A DNA stretch of 64,000 nt from Colocasia esculenta (lineage: Eukaryota; Streptophyta; Magnoliopsida; Alismatales; Araceae), in the NCBI GenBank assembly GCA_014218235.1, contig CM024753.1:184674348-184738347 (forward strand), in the 5' to 3' direction. The position numbers and the translations under genes are program-made. A model generated the notes under the pieces. The model was not told the origin of the DNA. It was given only the letters and a program-made list of their open reading frames with translations, and did not search any database. The first letter of the stretch is position 1. Every line of letters starts with the position of its first letter. Positions 1 through 13,389 of the stretch are shown piece by piece.

Positions 1-2050
1 GTATCTCCCCAGGGTCGGGAGGTTGTTTCATTTCTCGCACCCTGTGTGCTCTACCAGATGGTGATCTGGTGAGTGCCATGAGTATCTGGATGGTTATGCT
101 TCTGTGGAAGTGCCAGTCTCGTTTAGTGGTTTTCCCTTGCGTGTGGAAGAGACTCGTTGTGAGGGTCTCCTTCCCCTACTTTCCGTTGGTTGCTCGGGGT
201 GGTGGTGCTGGCAGGGCGGTTGGTGCCGTGTTGCACACCATGGTGACATTTATGGTGAAGGTCCCTCTCCTTCTGCTGTCTTGAGGTTGAGTTGGTTGCT
301 CCCCTCGTACACGTAGTTTTCCTTGTGGTGCGATAGGTTGTGGTGACCTATTGTCCCGTCTCTTGCTGTGTTGGTTTCTTGTTGCCTGATGGAACGATGT
401 GGGGCAGCGTGCCTTGTGTTCCGTGTGAGGCAGCACCGATTTTTGTTGGTTTGGGCTTACTTGTGCAGGCATCGTTCCGGGGTGTGTTTTGGCTTGTACC
501 TTGGCCTGTGCCTTGAAGGTACTTGTCACCGTTTGGTGTGTGGCCCTCTCCGCCTACATGGTGGGAGCGATGCCTTGTGTTGTGGGCTTCTCAGAGCCAA
601 TGTAGTTGTTGCGCTCTTGAAGCTGCTGGATTTCTGTGTGTTTTCTCTTGTGAGTCTCTTGTGGAGAGTCCCATTCTGTTGGCCTTGAGTTGTTTCAGGC
701 CGTTGGTGTAGTTGGGTACTGCACCTTGAGCGGGTTTCTTTCTCGATGTTTTGTGTCCTTGTGCCTTGAGGGTTCATGGCCGGTGTGGCCTGTTCTACCC
801 TTTGTGGCTTGCGGTTTTTGTGGGCGGCTTTTAGCAGGTCTCTTATGGAGAGTCCTTCTGTTAGCAATGTGGTTTCGGCCGTTGGTGCAACGGTGTGATC
901 TTGCCGAGTTTGGTGCTGTGGTGGCACCATGTGCTCGTGCCCGAGTGTTTTTTTTTCATGCCGTCTGGAACCCTGGTGCATTGTGTTGCACTTTGGGTGG
1001 CTCCTGGTGCTTATGTGAGCACCGTGTGTTGTGTTGTTTTTCTTGATCGTGAGCTTTGTGCGTTGTTTTGCGAGTTGCTCGGTGTTCGAGGCGTTGAGAT
1101 TTTTACCTCTGGGACACTTTGTGTTGGCCAATGCCTTGTGGTCGTACCGTTACCGCTGTGAGGTGGCTGCTTTACCGTGTCTAGGTAGCCCTATCGGTGG
1201 TACGCCCAGCTTTGGTCGTGGCCCGTGTCAGGGGTTTTTCTCTCGCTTTGGGAAGCGAGTGGTTCGGTTGGGGTACACTACTTCGGTTTGGGTCCCTTCG
1301 AGGCGACGTGTTGCTTTCTACCTTTGTAGTTGTTTCACTTTCTGTGCATTTGCCGACATCTTGAGTTGCTTGGTCTTGCCAACCTCAGACGTCTTCTTTG
1401 GTTTTGCCTCTGTGCCTGTGCCTATGGAGCGGGTGTTTTAGCTTTCTGTGGCTCCACAGTCGTTGTGTGTCCTGATCGGACCACGAGGACGATTTGGGTG
1501 AGATCTAGTGGTGCCGGCGGACACTGTCTTGCTCGCCGTGGGTTCTCCACGTGCGTGTTTTCCGCTTGGTTTTGGGTCACCATTAAGAAACTCTCGTTTG
1601 GACTTGCCGTAGGTGCTAGTTGTTGCTAGATGTGCGGAGCCATTCAACGGAGTCTTGTGGATGACCTCTTGGCATTTTCCTCAATTTTTTGTCAGTAGCT
1701 GGGACCTCTATCTAGTCACTGGTGATGGAGGGAGTTACTGAACGATTGTTCTCAACAACGTGGTCTGTTGAGGGTTCAGTCGTGTGGTTTCTGACTGGCG
1801 TTTTTACTGTTTCTGGTCGGCTTGGTGCACGCCGCGCTTGTGGAGTTGTCAACATCTGCTTGTGTGCTCTGCACCGTTGTTGTGCGCCCTGTGAGCTGTC
1901 GGATGTCTGGTTTGGTACTCCCTTTATGGCGAGGTGGTGGTGTTGACCACCGAGAAGTCATAGTACGACTTAGTGGTCCCTTGGCACCTGTTGTTTTCTC
2001 CAACCGGGTTTCGCCCTTGATTTTGAGGACGAAATTATTTTTTTGTTTGA

Positions 2051-3116
2051 TGTATTTTAACATCTCGGGCTTTCCGGCTTTCCGTTGTGTGTGGGATGAC
2101 TGGCCTTGTCGCGACGGAGGTGCCCGTCATGAAAGTCATCCCTATTGCAACCGCCTTTGGCGTCGCGTTCTTGTCGCGCCCGGTCAACGGGTCACGACTG
2201 CTTTCAGCTTTTTGGTCGTCTGACGCCTGTCAGAGTGGCAGGCATAGAAGATTGACCTGTAGGATTGTTGCAGCGCCCTGGATGGGCGCGTTCTGGTCGC
2301 GGTCTGGGCGGCCGTCGTGATAGGGTTTGTATCGCGACGCCCTGCCCCGTCGCGTCTTCGGGGCCAAAGCCTTGGCCGGCGCCCCCTTTCCCCTCCTTTG
2401 GCTCTTTTCCTCCTTTCCTCTCCTCTCCGAGGTAGAGAGGCCTCTCCTCTCTCTTCTCCAGCAGTTGGAGCTCGTGGCGGAGCGGCAGCGGCTCGTGCGG
2501 AGCGGGAGCATCGCCGTGGGAGCGAGGAGGAGGTGGCAAGCTCATCGTGAAGGCCCCTTGTGGGGTGGTTCTTCATTCTCTATAGGGATTCTGTGCCCTT
2601 TCTTGTTAGTGTGGATTGGAGGTCCTTTCGGTGTGATTGCATGATTTACAGCTTTCACCATGCTCCCTCCCCATGTGTGTGTGCTTAGTAGTTGGGGGCG
2701 ACCCGGGATGTGGTATCCCGGCGGTTTGCCTTCCAGCTGATGTCGCAACTGCGTGCACGTCGCGACATCAGAGAAGGCGTCGCTTGGTCGGACGCAACCT
2801 TATCATGGCCCGGGTGGCCACTGGGATAAGGCTCGTGTCGCGAAGTTGCCCGTCGCGACAAGGTTCTTGTCGCGACACGCTGCCTTGTCGTGACAAGGTT
2901 GTCGCGGTCTGTTTCCTGTCGCAACAAGAGTGTTGTCGCGGTGCGCTTTCCTGACGCGATTCCTTTATTAATGTAGAACCTTTATTGTTATAGTTATTTG
3001 AATTCATTGCTTATCTCACTGGACTAAATTATAACCCTTCCGAGTCTTCGGATCCGTGGGTGGCGGCGCGACCTTCGGGGGTCCCTGGCGGGGGTACTGG
3101 AGGTCGGGTTGTTACA
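2051..3116 (+). repeat. 3' LTR of D1 (short form)
   Basis: The start is set by homology to the D2 LTR start (TGTAAGACCC, then CCGGCTTCC and GGGATGACTGGCC); here it reads TGTATTTTAACATC and continues with the same blocks. The end is the shared terminal block from GGATCCGTGGGTGGCG to GTTACA. At about 1.07 kb it is much shorter than the 2.8-kb D2 3' LTR, because the roughly 1.7-kb G/T-rich middle of the D2 LTR is absent. The first bases of the LTR and its PPT are degraded, so the start is approximate. Confidence 0.7.
2838..2959. promoter_or_regulatory. TCGCGA-type palindrome array in the D1 LTR
   Basis: TCGCGA or one-mismatch versions start at 2838, 2853, 2870, 2888, 2902, 2919, 2936 and 2954, a spacing of 14-18 bp. 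Several sit in the 10-bp palindrome TGTCGCGACA. The variants TCGTGA and TCGCAA differ by CpG-to-TpG or CpG-to-CpA changes. Position within the LTR suggests a cis-regulatory array; function is inferred. Confidence 0.7.
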
Positions 3117-5685
3117 AAGGGAGTGAGCCTCAACAACTCACTGGCTCAACAGAGACCTCCCAAAAACATCACCTGAAAAGGGAAAGACCTCGACCCCAAA
3201 GGGTCTCACAGGCAACACTAGTAGCCAGACCACAACATGCTCACATAAAGCATAATTAAATTACAATTAATGATAAACACACACTAGCTAACACAATCCT
3301 CGGAAAGTAAGAGGAGATAGCAGGACTAGCACAGCACCACTAGTCCGCCCAACAACTGCAATGCCTAGGCCACATGTCTCACAGGCAAACCACTACAACA
3401 ACTGGTCCCATAAGCTATGAGCCTTACGGGCAAACCACTACCTAGGCTACAAGCTTCACAGGCAACCTACCCATATAGGGCAATAGGACTGGCATCAGCA
3501 AGCCAACCCACCACACATATAAAACCATAATCGGAAGCTTACCCAGAGAAGTATAAAACACAACATGCGGAAGGTCACACCACACAACCTTCACCAAAAC
3601 ACAAGCTTACCTGAACACCTAAAGTGGCTGGTACACAACGTACCGCAACTCAAAGCTACCCTTGAAGGGTACAAGTACCTACTACCATGAGGTACCACCA
3701 TAAAACCACAACCACAATAGTGCCACCACCAAGGCACACCACAACGAGTAAAACCTCAACCAGCGAGTCACTACACACAAGCCGCAACTAGTGGTAAAAC
3801 ACGACACGGGAACGAACTACTGGTTCATGACGCCAGTATCCAACCCGGACAACACAGCATAAGAACCACCTCTCAGTATCGCAGTCACAAACGGAAGGTC
3901 CAACTGCCGCTCCACAACCAAGAGCCAAAGAACAGTGGAGCCTAACCAACACCACACTTGCAGACCACACAACCACAGGCCCAAGCCTGGCACCTTTAGG
4001 GACTCCAGCCCAAGCACCCTAAAGTGAGGCACTGGAACACAAGACTAGCTGGGGACCAGTACGTCTACTGGTGTCCGTCCCCCAACCACGAGCACGCTAC
4101 AAGCGACTGCACACCCACAAACACAAGTCGCTGCCCACTGTTGTCTTTCCCTCAGCCAAACGTACAACTCAAACACAGGAGTGAGGGTGTCCAGGAAGAC
4201 GACACAGACCTCTATGGTACTTACCGTACCGAGACACGCTCTGAGCACAACACACATGCCTGGCTCACCAAGGAACCTGGGGTACCCGACTGAAGAGGTA
4301 TTCCAGAATAGGCGTCAGACCACCAAACTCGGAAAACGCTCAAACCACGATATGTACTTATACAATCTTTATTATAAACCATGATTCATCAATTTCATAG
4401 TTAGCTTGTCACCGGTCACCATGTGACCTCCAAGCCAACATACACCGACATATACATAATCACATTATCATATAATAACTCTGCATGTCATTGGTCATCT
4501 CTTGACTTCCATAGCAATACCAAACCATAATAACACATTAACCACTTAACTAAATAGAATAGCATACTTAACATAAATCATACGATTCACTAACTAATTA
4601 CATAGCACTCTTACATCCTACACATGCTTTACTAATCATTAAGCAACTTAAACCACTTTAAAATAGCACCCATAACCAGGGCTAGGTTCATATTGGAACC
4701 TCACTGCCCAACCCCCACAAGCTGGCCACAGAAGCTAAAACACGACGGACACAGGCATCGCCTTTCAAATTGCGATGACCTATCCAGACACGATTCAAAA
4801 CCTAACGCGACAGGGCCCAGTGCCGCGACATAATCGCAATGGCCCGACACGTCGCCTTCATGCAAAACCGACAGTTGAAGTTTGAATCACGACGACATGA
4901 GGCATCACGACAAAGCCAATCGGTACAGGACCCAATCGGAAACAAAAACCCGACGCTTAACCACGTCGCGTTTCAAACGTGACAGTGAACTCAGCCCAAC
5001 GGCTGAGCCCACCTCCACCACCAGAAAACTCATACACATATGATACAAATGCCAAATTAAAGCAATAAACATGATCTCTACACTATGGCACACCACCCAA
5101 ACATAGATTCCACCCCTTAAACCATTTACAGGGAATTAAATAAGAAGGGGAAGTCTCCCTACCACTGAACAAGCCCAAAGAACGTGGAAACCACCATATC
5201 GCCGGTGCATCCATGCTCCTGACACGCTCCTCGCGTGGACCCCGCACCGCACGAACCACCGAATGCCAGAAAACAGCATAGGAGGCACCGCAGCAACCTC
5301 CCCTTCGCCTAAACAGAGCTCCTCTGCTCTGTCTGGGCAAAACGGAACAATTAAAACTCATTTCAAAATTTCAACGTAGCCAGACGTCACGTTTAAGAGT
5401 TAAACGTGACGACCCTAACCATCGTCAATCTAAACGCTACGCGCTGCTAAACACAAAGGCGGTTCTGTGAATCGTGATGGGAGAGACCATCGCATTACAA
5501 ATCGTGACGACTGCCTCTGTCGCGTTTCACAGACAGTAAACTTGTGGACTGTTTGGGCTGAAACCTTCGGCCCATAACATCCACACAACAAACGAAAACC
5601 ACAACAAGGCCCTATGACCACCTCTTAGTCAAGAGCACCACTCCGAAACCATTAAACACGGATACGAAAAGATCGTGTCACTACA
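3117..5685 (-). repeat. LTR E, minus strand, probably a solo LTR
   Basis: Read on the minus strand it begins TGTAGTGACACG (right end at 5685) and finishes with a block containing GTTGAGGCTCACTCCCTTT at the left. Its middle (4040-4210) is similar to 8335-8510 (LTR F), both carrying the same 'gtccgtccccca' block. The minus-upstream part (4740-5000 and 5390-5530) is rich in CGCGAC/CACGAC motifs, like the U3 arrays of the other gypsy LTRs. Neither a PPT at 5686 nor a PBS at the left is visible, which favours a solo LTR. D1 abuts or is inserted into its left end, so the true terminus may be outside the window. No coding content. Confidence 0.55.
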
Positions 5686-7655
5686 TGTTTTTAGTGTCTT
5701 TTTAGTAATTCTTGCATATATCCCTATCTTAAAATAAAAATTCATCTTATATTTGTGTTTTCACGTACATTTTTTATGCTAATTTATTAAGAATTTTTCC
5801 AAGAAACCATTATTAATTATTAAAAATAAAATAGCAAATATACCATCGTTACTAAAATATTGTTAAAAATGTTAATGTTATGGATATGCCACCGACTCTC
5901 CATCCATTTAACCGTGGTTAGACTAAGGATCTGTTTGACAACATTTAATGAACATCTAAAGTCTAAAATATTTAATTTTTAAGATTTTAGACTGTTTGCT
6001 AAAGGTTATGAAATAATATCTAAATTTATCATTTAAATAGAAAAATTCACTTAATTTTTAAGTCAAGAGGAATCACTTTTTAAGACCATCAATTGGCTGC
6101 TCCACTGCGGAAATTCAGCCACCGAACGACTATTGGAATCCGACGGTCGATGCTTGCGGTCGTCGTTGGAATTCGGTGACTCGCCGGCCATCGGCGATGG
6201 CCGGATTTCGGTTCCAATGACTCGTTTCTAAAAAAAATAATTTTGATTGGTTCTGAATTTTAAACCCAAGATGTACTCAATAAAAATAAAGCAGTTTAAC
6301 CAACTTTGCTACAATTCAAATGTTGTTAAAATTGGTTATCAAACATCTTTTAATGAATATTTTATATCTATCAAGTTTTTTTTAAAATTTCAGATTGAGA
6401 GAATAAATAAAGATATAAGATTTTAAATTTAACTATTAAGTGTTTAAAATACCACCTAAGTCATGAAAGAAAAAGTCTTCTTTGCCCTTAGGTTAGACAT
6501 CCTAGCACATGGGTAAGACTAAACTCTTCCCCCGATTAGACTAACCTATGTAAACACATTCTCAGTAGAAAAATATTAACAAGAATAAATGAACTTTGCT
6601 GGAATCTTCAGTTTTCCTGTATGGATGTTAACCGCGATGGCATCAGTAACATTTGATACTTATGAGGGACACTTTTGGTAATATTTTAATAATGATGACA
6701 TATTTACAATTTTTCTTATAAGGATCATTCTTATGAAAAAAATTTAATTAATTTCCACAAATGCCCTTGCAGTAAACAAATATCCATCGAGTATCCCAAC
6801 TTCTTCACATCATTCTTATGGAGGGATAAAGCCGGCTGGATCCATTAAGACTCATTTATTAGACATATCTTTTTTTTTTCTGAAAGGTTTTTACTAGACA
6901 TATCAACTTCTTGCTTGATAAAGCAGCCTGCGCTCAACCATCACCCTATTTTTTAGCGGTGGCCCATTGAAGAAAGGGCATGAATTCGATCTAATAGTCT
7001 CCTCGACCCCACAAGCCACCGACACTTAGTCCAAAAAAGGTGAAAGTATCCCCTAAACTTGTTATTCCCGAATGATCTTTTACTCACTGAGGTCGAGTCC
7101 TTAGCCTCCTAAGCTTTGGTAAGGCTCGCCCCTGCAATGTTGGTGGGACGACCATGCCCACAATTAGGCACAACTTTGCTGGGCCAGGTTAATTGTCCAA
7201 CATATCTCTACCACACTAGGAAATGGACTGCCACCTACCCTGCACTCCCTCTCTCCCCTAGAGATCAACAGCAATAGCAATACTTCCCCCACACCTCACG
7301 AGCAAGGAAAGGCAACACTCTAATTATAGTGATGCTGGATAGTTATGTTTGAAAAGGCTCCATATCTAGACCGGCTCCCGTGAACAAACCAAAGTCTTGC
7401 AAAGGATATCTCCCACATATGTTCAGTAAAAATATAAAAGACAACTACATTATATTAAGATGCATGATAAAGTACATGATCTTATATATATTCATGAAAT
7501 TACATTTTTTCACTATATTATTACATGTCCAAAAGAAAAGTATAAAAGCTTGGGACATATCCCTAGGTGTACAACAAGAGCCACAACTCACACTACTATT
7601 GCTGGTACATGTCCGCCTCCACAAAACCACACTCGTTAAACACCTGAAAAGGGGG
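5686..7655. other. AT-rich intergenic DNA, no gene seen
   Basis: This is the longest stretch I cannot assign to an LTR element. It is AT-rich with homopolymer runs and has no convincing open frame. Codon-like structure, splice signals and protein motifs were looked for and not found. It holds the possible MITE at 5928-6352. The part from about 7380 to 7655 may be an eroded extension of LTR F, but I could not align it. Confidence 0.5.
5928..6352. mobile_element. Possible hAT-like MITE
   Basis: The left end (TAAGGATCTGTTTGACAAC) and the reverse complement of the right end (TAAAAGATGTTTGATAAC) are imperfect inverted repeats with a shared TGTTTGAYAAC core, resembling the TGTTTGGTAAC ends of many plant hAT MITEs. 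The middle holds a 21-bp palindrome (6184-6204: arms CCGGCCATCG and CGATGGCCGG around one G). No clear 8-bp TSD is seen, so this is only a candidate. Confidence 0.3.
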
Positions 7656-8508
7656 GTGTAGGGGTATGAGCCTCACAAATTCACAGGCTCAGCAGAGAAA
7701 CTCCTCAAAACAACAACATTTATAATCCACGTGCAACAAAAGAAAGCACTAACTAATACCAATCCACCGGTCAGCTCACATTCAACAATTAAAAGGAAAC
7801 ATAATGAAAGCTGGAACCTAAACATACTTTCTAAAGAACATAAATGAACAACATGCTTCCCACATGTAAACAATTAACTAATAATGAACATAAACAATTA
7901 ACAGACATCACCATAACCTCACGATTAACTAAAAGCACACTACTAACTAGGAGTTGCTAACTCAATTAGAAATTTAAAGGAAAACTATTAAAGAACATTA
8001 CAGAAACGGCAAGACCAACTGTAGAACCGAGTGGTACTAAGCCACAGAGTAAATCATCAGAACCACAAGCTAAGTCAAAAGGAGCGATGCTACCACATGG
8101 GTCACGACTAATGGTTCATGATGCCAATAATCAACCTAGACAAACCAACATGGAAAACACCTCTCAGTCTTGCAACTACAGAAAGGTCCAACTACGGCTC
8201 CACCACAACACTGCGCAAGCCAAAGAACTGTGGAGACCAACCAACACCACTCTGCAGTGACACACACTGTAGACCCATGCCTGACACACCTCTAAGGGTT
8301 CTGGGACCTGTAGAGTGAGATTGTGGTAACACGGGACTAGCTGGGGACTAGTATGTCTACTAGTGTTCGTCCCCCAGCCGCGAGCGTGTTACAAGGGACT
8401 AAATAAAAAACATTCGCACACGACAAGTCGTTGCCCCACTGTCATCTTTCCCTCAGTCGGATGGGCTACTCAAAGAAAACAAGTGAGGGTGTCCAGAAAG
8501 ACGACACA
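7656..8508 (-). repeat. LTR F, fragment related to LTR E
   Basis: The left end reads TGTAGGGGTATGAGCCTCAC, matching the 'GGGAGTGAGCCTCAAC' end of E. Around 8340-8500 the order of blocks (two-sided 'ctactagtgttcgtcccccag', then 'gtgagggtgtccag') follows E closely. The similarity stops where the LTR of element A begins at 8509, so A inserted into F. The other side of F is not found next to A because A has lost its right end. Confidence 0.55.
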
Positions 8509-11500
8509 TGTCACGTCCCAATAAATTACCACTAGTTGAAAAGTGACAGAAATTTAAGAAATAGAACTTAGATTATATAACCATCTATGTTCATTACAAC
8601 GGAATTAACAACACTCCTTACATAAGTCCACAGGAGAGTGGGGATAAGAAAGTAAAATAGTTACAACTACATCTACTGTTCTTTTTCAGAAGTAAACTAA
8701 GAGGTCCAAGGTCAGTTGATACGCTCAGCACATGCCCACTAAGGATTAGGCTCTTCCTGTTCACCTGAAAAAGAGTGAACTAATGAGCAATTGTGCTCAG
8801 TAGGACTTACCATTCTTGCAAGAAGGCAACTGGTGAAAATAAACTTATACAACGTACTTAGCATGTATCAGTTTAGATATCAAGAACGGTCTACGTTGTG
8901 CAAGCAGATGAAGAAATATGACAAGAGAGTTATGAATTAAGGGTTGTACTGGAAGAAAAATTACAATAGCAATTCATTGGCACAAGTATGTGGTATGCAT
9001 TCCACCAATCATGTGTTTTAGGAAAATGGTGACCAATTAAGCATATAATGATGTCATATCAAACATCCATTTGATCCATTATCATTTCGTGCGGCCAATA
9101 AACGAATTTGGGTTGTAACCCCTCTTTATACCGGTACGATTATACCAATCCACATCGATATAAAGTGTGCCATCACAGTGGGACATGTACCCAATACAAC
9201 ACAGTAGGTAGAGATGTCATAAATAACAAAAGAAGTACAGTGGAATTGAAAGAGATTCTTATTCCATCACCATTCACACATTCCACAGTCTATATAGTAG
9301 CAATGAAAATAAACAAAGTCTATAATTATACAAGTCCATAACATAACATCATTGTCCATATACTAGTAAAAGAAAGTACAATCTATGCAATAGTCCTCCA
9401 CAATCTCGCTACTCCTCTCGCTCGGAGTCGCTCCTCACAATGTCCTCCTCAAGCACGGGGACACCTGTCTCACCTGTATGTTAAAGCAAGTGTGAGTTTT
9501 TACAAAGACTCAGCAAGTAACCCATTGGCACATCCTTACACATCACATTCATGCTATTCTTTTAACAACAAGAGTAATCTTACCACATAGTTTATGTCAC
9601 ATCAAGCAAGTACAATTGAATGACTTATAACATGCTATCTACACATGGTCTTAACTTAAATCATGATATCAAATACAACTCATTCACAACATTTTTCTAA
9701 TTAACTTAATCATGGAATTAAACACAAGGTTATTAACAAACCTAGCATGATATCTATCACTTTTCTCATGCTTTTATATCACATAATCACACATTTTTCT
9801 TTCTGTTTTAACATAATTAAAACATGATCACATGGGTTCACATTGATTCACATTGTAACACATTTGCACATCTCTTTCACATGAACACCTTACACATTCA
9901 CACACAATTCACATCTTTACACATTATCTTTCTTTTGCCGTGACACATAGTCTGAACCACCATAAAGAAGGACACACATATCACATAACACATACCCGTC
10001 ACCTAGGCATTATAGTGACGAATCTTGATAACTGCGCAGAACCAGGAGAAGCCCTCTCCACCCTAACCAGTGGTACTTGTCCACCTCCAGGATTTCATCC
10101 TGATGCCTACAGGATATCACATACACATTGAGCATTTCCATAGGGACGTTTCTATAGTATGGCTCCACAGACTTCTATGGTAGCAGTGTCAATTTTGGCA
10201 CACATTTCACTTAATCACATTATTTCAATTAATCACATGATTTACATCATTTTACATGCACTATTTGGTCCATTCACATGCATACCATTCAAACACATAT
10301 ACTTCAGTTTACAGAATCTATCATGATTGTCTATCAGTATTAAATCATGCATAACAGTACCTAAACATGATACTAATCATTGGAAATTACTATTTCTTGA
10401 ATAATCATGCATAATATGGCTTTTAATACCTTTATAATTGCAAACAGTACCTACAGATATCAAAATAGTTCCAAATTTTAATCATAAACCCTATCCATGG
10501 AACATATCATATGGCTAATTTTTCAGAATTTTCATGACAGTATCTCTATTTTTAACATTTAACATGGATCTCATATAACTTAATAAGATAATTCAATCTC
10601 ACATGATAAACAGTAATCAGTCGGGTCTAATAGTCTCAAAACTGAAAACAGTAACCCTAGTTTTGAGTAAATTTTCTATAGCAATATCATACATCATGAC
10701 TATTTATTTTGAATTTAGAACCATCAAACATGCATATTTTACCCTTAACAGAAATTCTATAATTCACAATTATTTTCATAAAATTAACAAAAATTCGTGG
10801 TTTTAACCTGATATCATACCTGAACATCTATAAATTTTATAGTATGTGCAAACATCCAGAAATCTTCGAAAATCACCTCACATAATTAAATCCACAGTGC
10901 TGAAAAAAACCAGCTGAACTTGATGGCAAGGGGCTTGCCGTCAGGGTGGGTTAACGACACAATTGATTACCGTTAACTCAAGAACTTGGCAGCAACAAGG
11001 TTGCTGTCAACCTCCTATCTGTAGACAGTGCAGACCGAACACAGGAAAACACAGAATTTGGGGGTCCAGGATACGATCTAAAAATCTCAAAAAATACAAC
11101 TCTAAGTGATAGGTCTAGGGACGAAACCCCTAAGTTACTTGCCTCCTTAAAAATCTATGAAGATCGGATTTTGGCGATGAAGCCCTCCTCGGCCAAGCCA
11201 AAGAGGTGATGTCCTTCGCCTTAATCTGACCTCCACGCTCATGCAATCGATCCCCCGAAGTTAGGAGAGCTCCTCCACTTCCAGTAGAGCCTCCCAAACG
11301 TAGAAGATCGTCAGAGAAGCCTTCAGATCGCCGGATCAAGCCTCTTAAACTCTCTCTTTTTCTCACCCTGAAACCCAAATAGCCCTAGATGAAAAAAGCC
11401 ATCTTCTAACCGAGATGTCTAGGTTATATAGACAATAGAGTCGGGGTAAACCTAGGTCTTAAGAGTCCTGACCATTGGGGATACGTTTCCTAATCGAACT

Positions 11501-13342
11501 CTGAAGAAAATGGGGTAGTTTCAGATCTAAAATCTCAAATGCAGTTGGAGAAGTAAACGGCCACATAGCTGTCGTCAACCATAAATAGGCGTCAATCAAT
11601 GTGGACGTCTATTTCTTCTGGCCATATAGTCAATGACACAAAAGTTGCCGTCAACATGCTCTTAATGTCGAGGGATGTTGACATTAAATAGGGATTTCGG
11701 CAGAACAATTAAAGCATCAAACAGATATAATATGCACAGAAATTGAGGACCTTACACGGGTGCTCATGGACTGGACCTTACCCCTTGCACAAGCATTGGT
11801 TTAAAAGACCCCAGAGACCTCAAAGTTGTCATCCCATTTCCATTTCTGATAAACATGCATATATGGTACTTGGGCACTCATCAGGAGTAAAACAATATCA
11901 CAGGAAGTAGGGTTCTATGAGTTAATGTTTAAAGATATCCAGAAGGTATAGAAATCAAAATAATTTAGGATGTCCAAGAATAATCCAATGGTGGGTTTGG
12001 TGAATGGTTAAATAACTCATCCTAGTGGTATAGTAGTTTAGAATTTAAGAAAATAGGAAAGGCAACTTGATTGGACAATTCGGAAGTGTATCAATTTCGA
12101 CTGATGAAGAAATGAGCCTATTTGTCAATAGATACTGGTGGTTGTCGACAACTATTGTTTCATCCAGAACTACATTCATGAATTTGGTCTTTTGTTGTCG
12201 ACAGACGACTGGTGGTTGTCGACATGTACTAGTTAATTGTCGATAGCTACTAGTTGGTTGTCGACAACTACTGGATTTCTAGGTTCTGTGATTGATCATG
12301 GGTGTTTGTCGACAAATAAGATATGTTTGTCGACAAACAGTTGTTTTTCTTTCTCAGTGGCCTAAAACATCAGTCGAAAAGACACTTTCAAAGTGCTTCT
12401 ACTTTCTATTGAATGACAACCACTGATTTTGGGTCTTGAGCACGTTCCTATACACAAGATTTCCTGACTCAAAATGGTGAAGGTAAATTTTACTTAGAAA
12501 CTACATAAGATGATCAGATGGGATCTTAACAATATAAATGGAACATGGTAATACGGATGAAAGAGAAGGTAAATCCTACCTAACCAAGAAGAAACACAAT
12601 CCTTCCTACACTCTAAATAAAATACTTCAACTGCAAGGGTAGCAATAGCAGCAACAACAACACGAAGAGATGATCCAGTAACCAACTCTCATAACAGTGA
12701 ACAAGAGTATAAATAGATTTCCAAGTTATGTGCATGCACAGCACGTAACCATACACATGTCGCTGCAAAAACCACCATTTTTACTACTTAGCCACGTTTA
12801 CTAAAGCCCTCAACACGTATGTGGTATGTGTAACCAATTTATATAAGAGATAAGTGTCTTAAGTAAGCAGAAATATTTCAAAAATAGGTTTCGTAATTAG
12901 GAGTTAATTCATCCAGATCCTTTGGCCTTATATTTTGTATCTAAATGATGTCCAATCAAGACAAAATTTCAAACATAAGCTAATCGAAAGGTTTTACAAA
13001 TTATGGTGATTTTAGTTTAATTTTTAAATTAAAATTTTATTGGATAAAAATTATCCATAAATCAAATTAATCTCAATATCTAGTTACCAATAGTCTCTAA
13101 CATTTACATTTTCAGAATCAACACATTTTTCTGGTAATTGTAGAGGTTTTAGTTTTCAATTCCATTTTCGTTGTCCGGTGTCGCCCTGCCGGGTACACAT
13201 GTTCGGAAGTATTATCTTTTATGTGACCAAAGTAGTCATATAATATATATATATATATCCTAGGATTCCATATCTAGGTTTTTTTACATGTGTGATATAC
13301 AAATTTTTTCAAAGAATTATACTATAAAATTGAGATATTACA
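8509..13342 (-). repeat. 3' LTR of element A (4.8 kb)
   Basis: Plus-strand edges are TGTCACGTCCC (8509) and GAGATATTACA (13342). The right edge touches the PPT, so transcription runs leftward. A minus-strand TATA-like CTATATAAC lies near 11424. To its right are repeated CCGTCAAC-like blocks (10930-11690) and a cluster of GTCGAC palindromes (12130-12345). The plus-left part shares landmarks such as 'agtaggactta' with the LTR of C, which fits a common lineage. No gene is seen inside; 9480-10900 is a CACAT-rich low-complexity stretch. Confidence 0.8.
12139..12345. promoter_or_regulatory. GTCGAC palindrome cluster in LTR A
   Basis: Copies of TTGTCGACAA or TTGTCGACAG-like sequences recur between 12139 and 12345, including a GTCGAT variant. 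They lie about 0.7-0.9 kb upstream of the TATA-like box on the minus strand, in the expected U3 region. Spacing is less regular than in solo LTR G. Function is inferred from position. Confidence 0.55.
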
Positions 13343-13353
13343 TTTCCTCCTCT
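13343..13353 (-). other. Polypurine tract of element A
   Basis: The minus strand reads AGAGGAGGAAA directly before the LTR start TGTAATATCTC. This is the expected plus-strand priming site of a gypsy element and fixes the orientation. Confidence 0.75.
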
Positions 13354-13389
13354 ACTAAGAAAAAGAATTTGGTCCTCCAAATTCAACTG

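Larger units (their letters stand above)
1..3116 (+). mobile_element. D1: non-coding, gypsy-derived LTR element (LARD-like), 3' part only
   Basis: The left part (1-2050) is G/T-rich, A-poor internal sequence that aligns collinearly with the internal region of the complete element D2 from about 58240 onward; for example the stretch around 60-200 matches 58310-58440. It ends in a degenerate gypsy-type 3' junction with the 'gaggacgaaatt' motif near 2022, followed by an LTR ending GTCGGGTTGTTACA at 3116. No gag or pol motif is readable in any frame. Long open frames exist only because stop codons need A and A is scarce. The 5' half lies outside the window, so the TSD cannot be checked; AAGGG after 3116 would be the right copy. 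Calling it a large retrotransposon derivative is inference from the missing coding content. Confidence 0.8.

Noticed and set aside
1..2050. Many overlapping open frames of 60-200 codons on both strands
   Set aside because: A-poor base content removes stop codons in all frames; no motif, no start context and no agreement with the homologous frames in D2.
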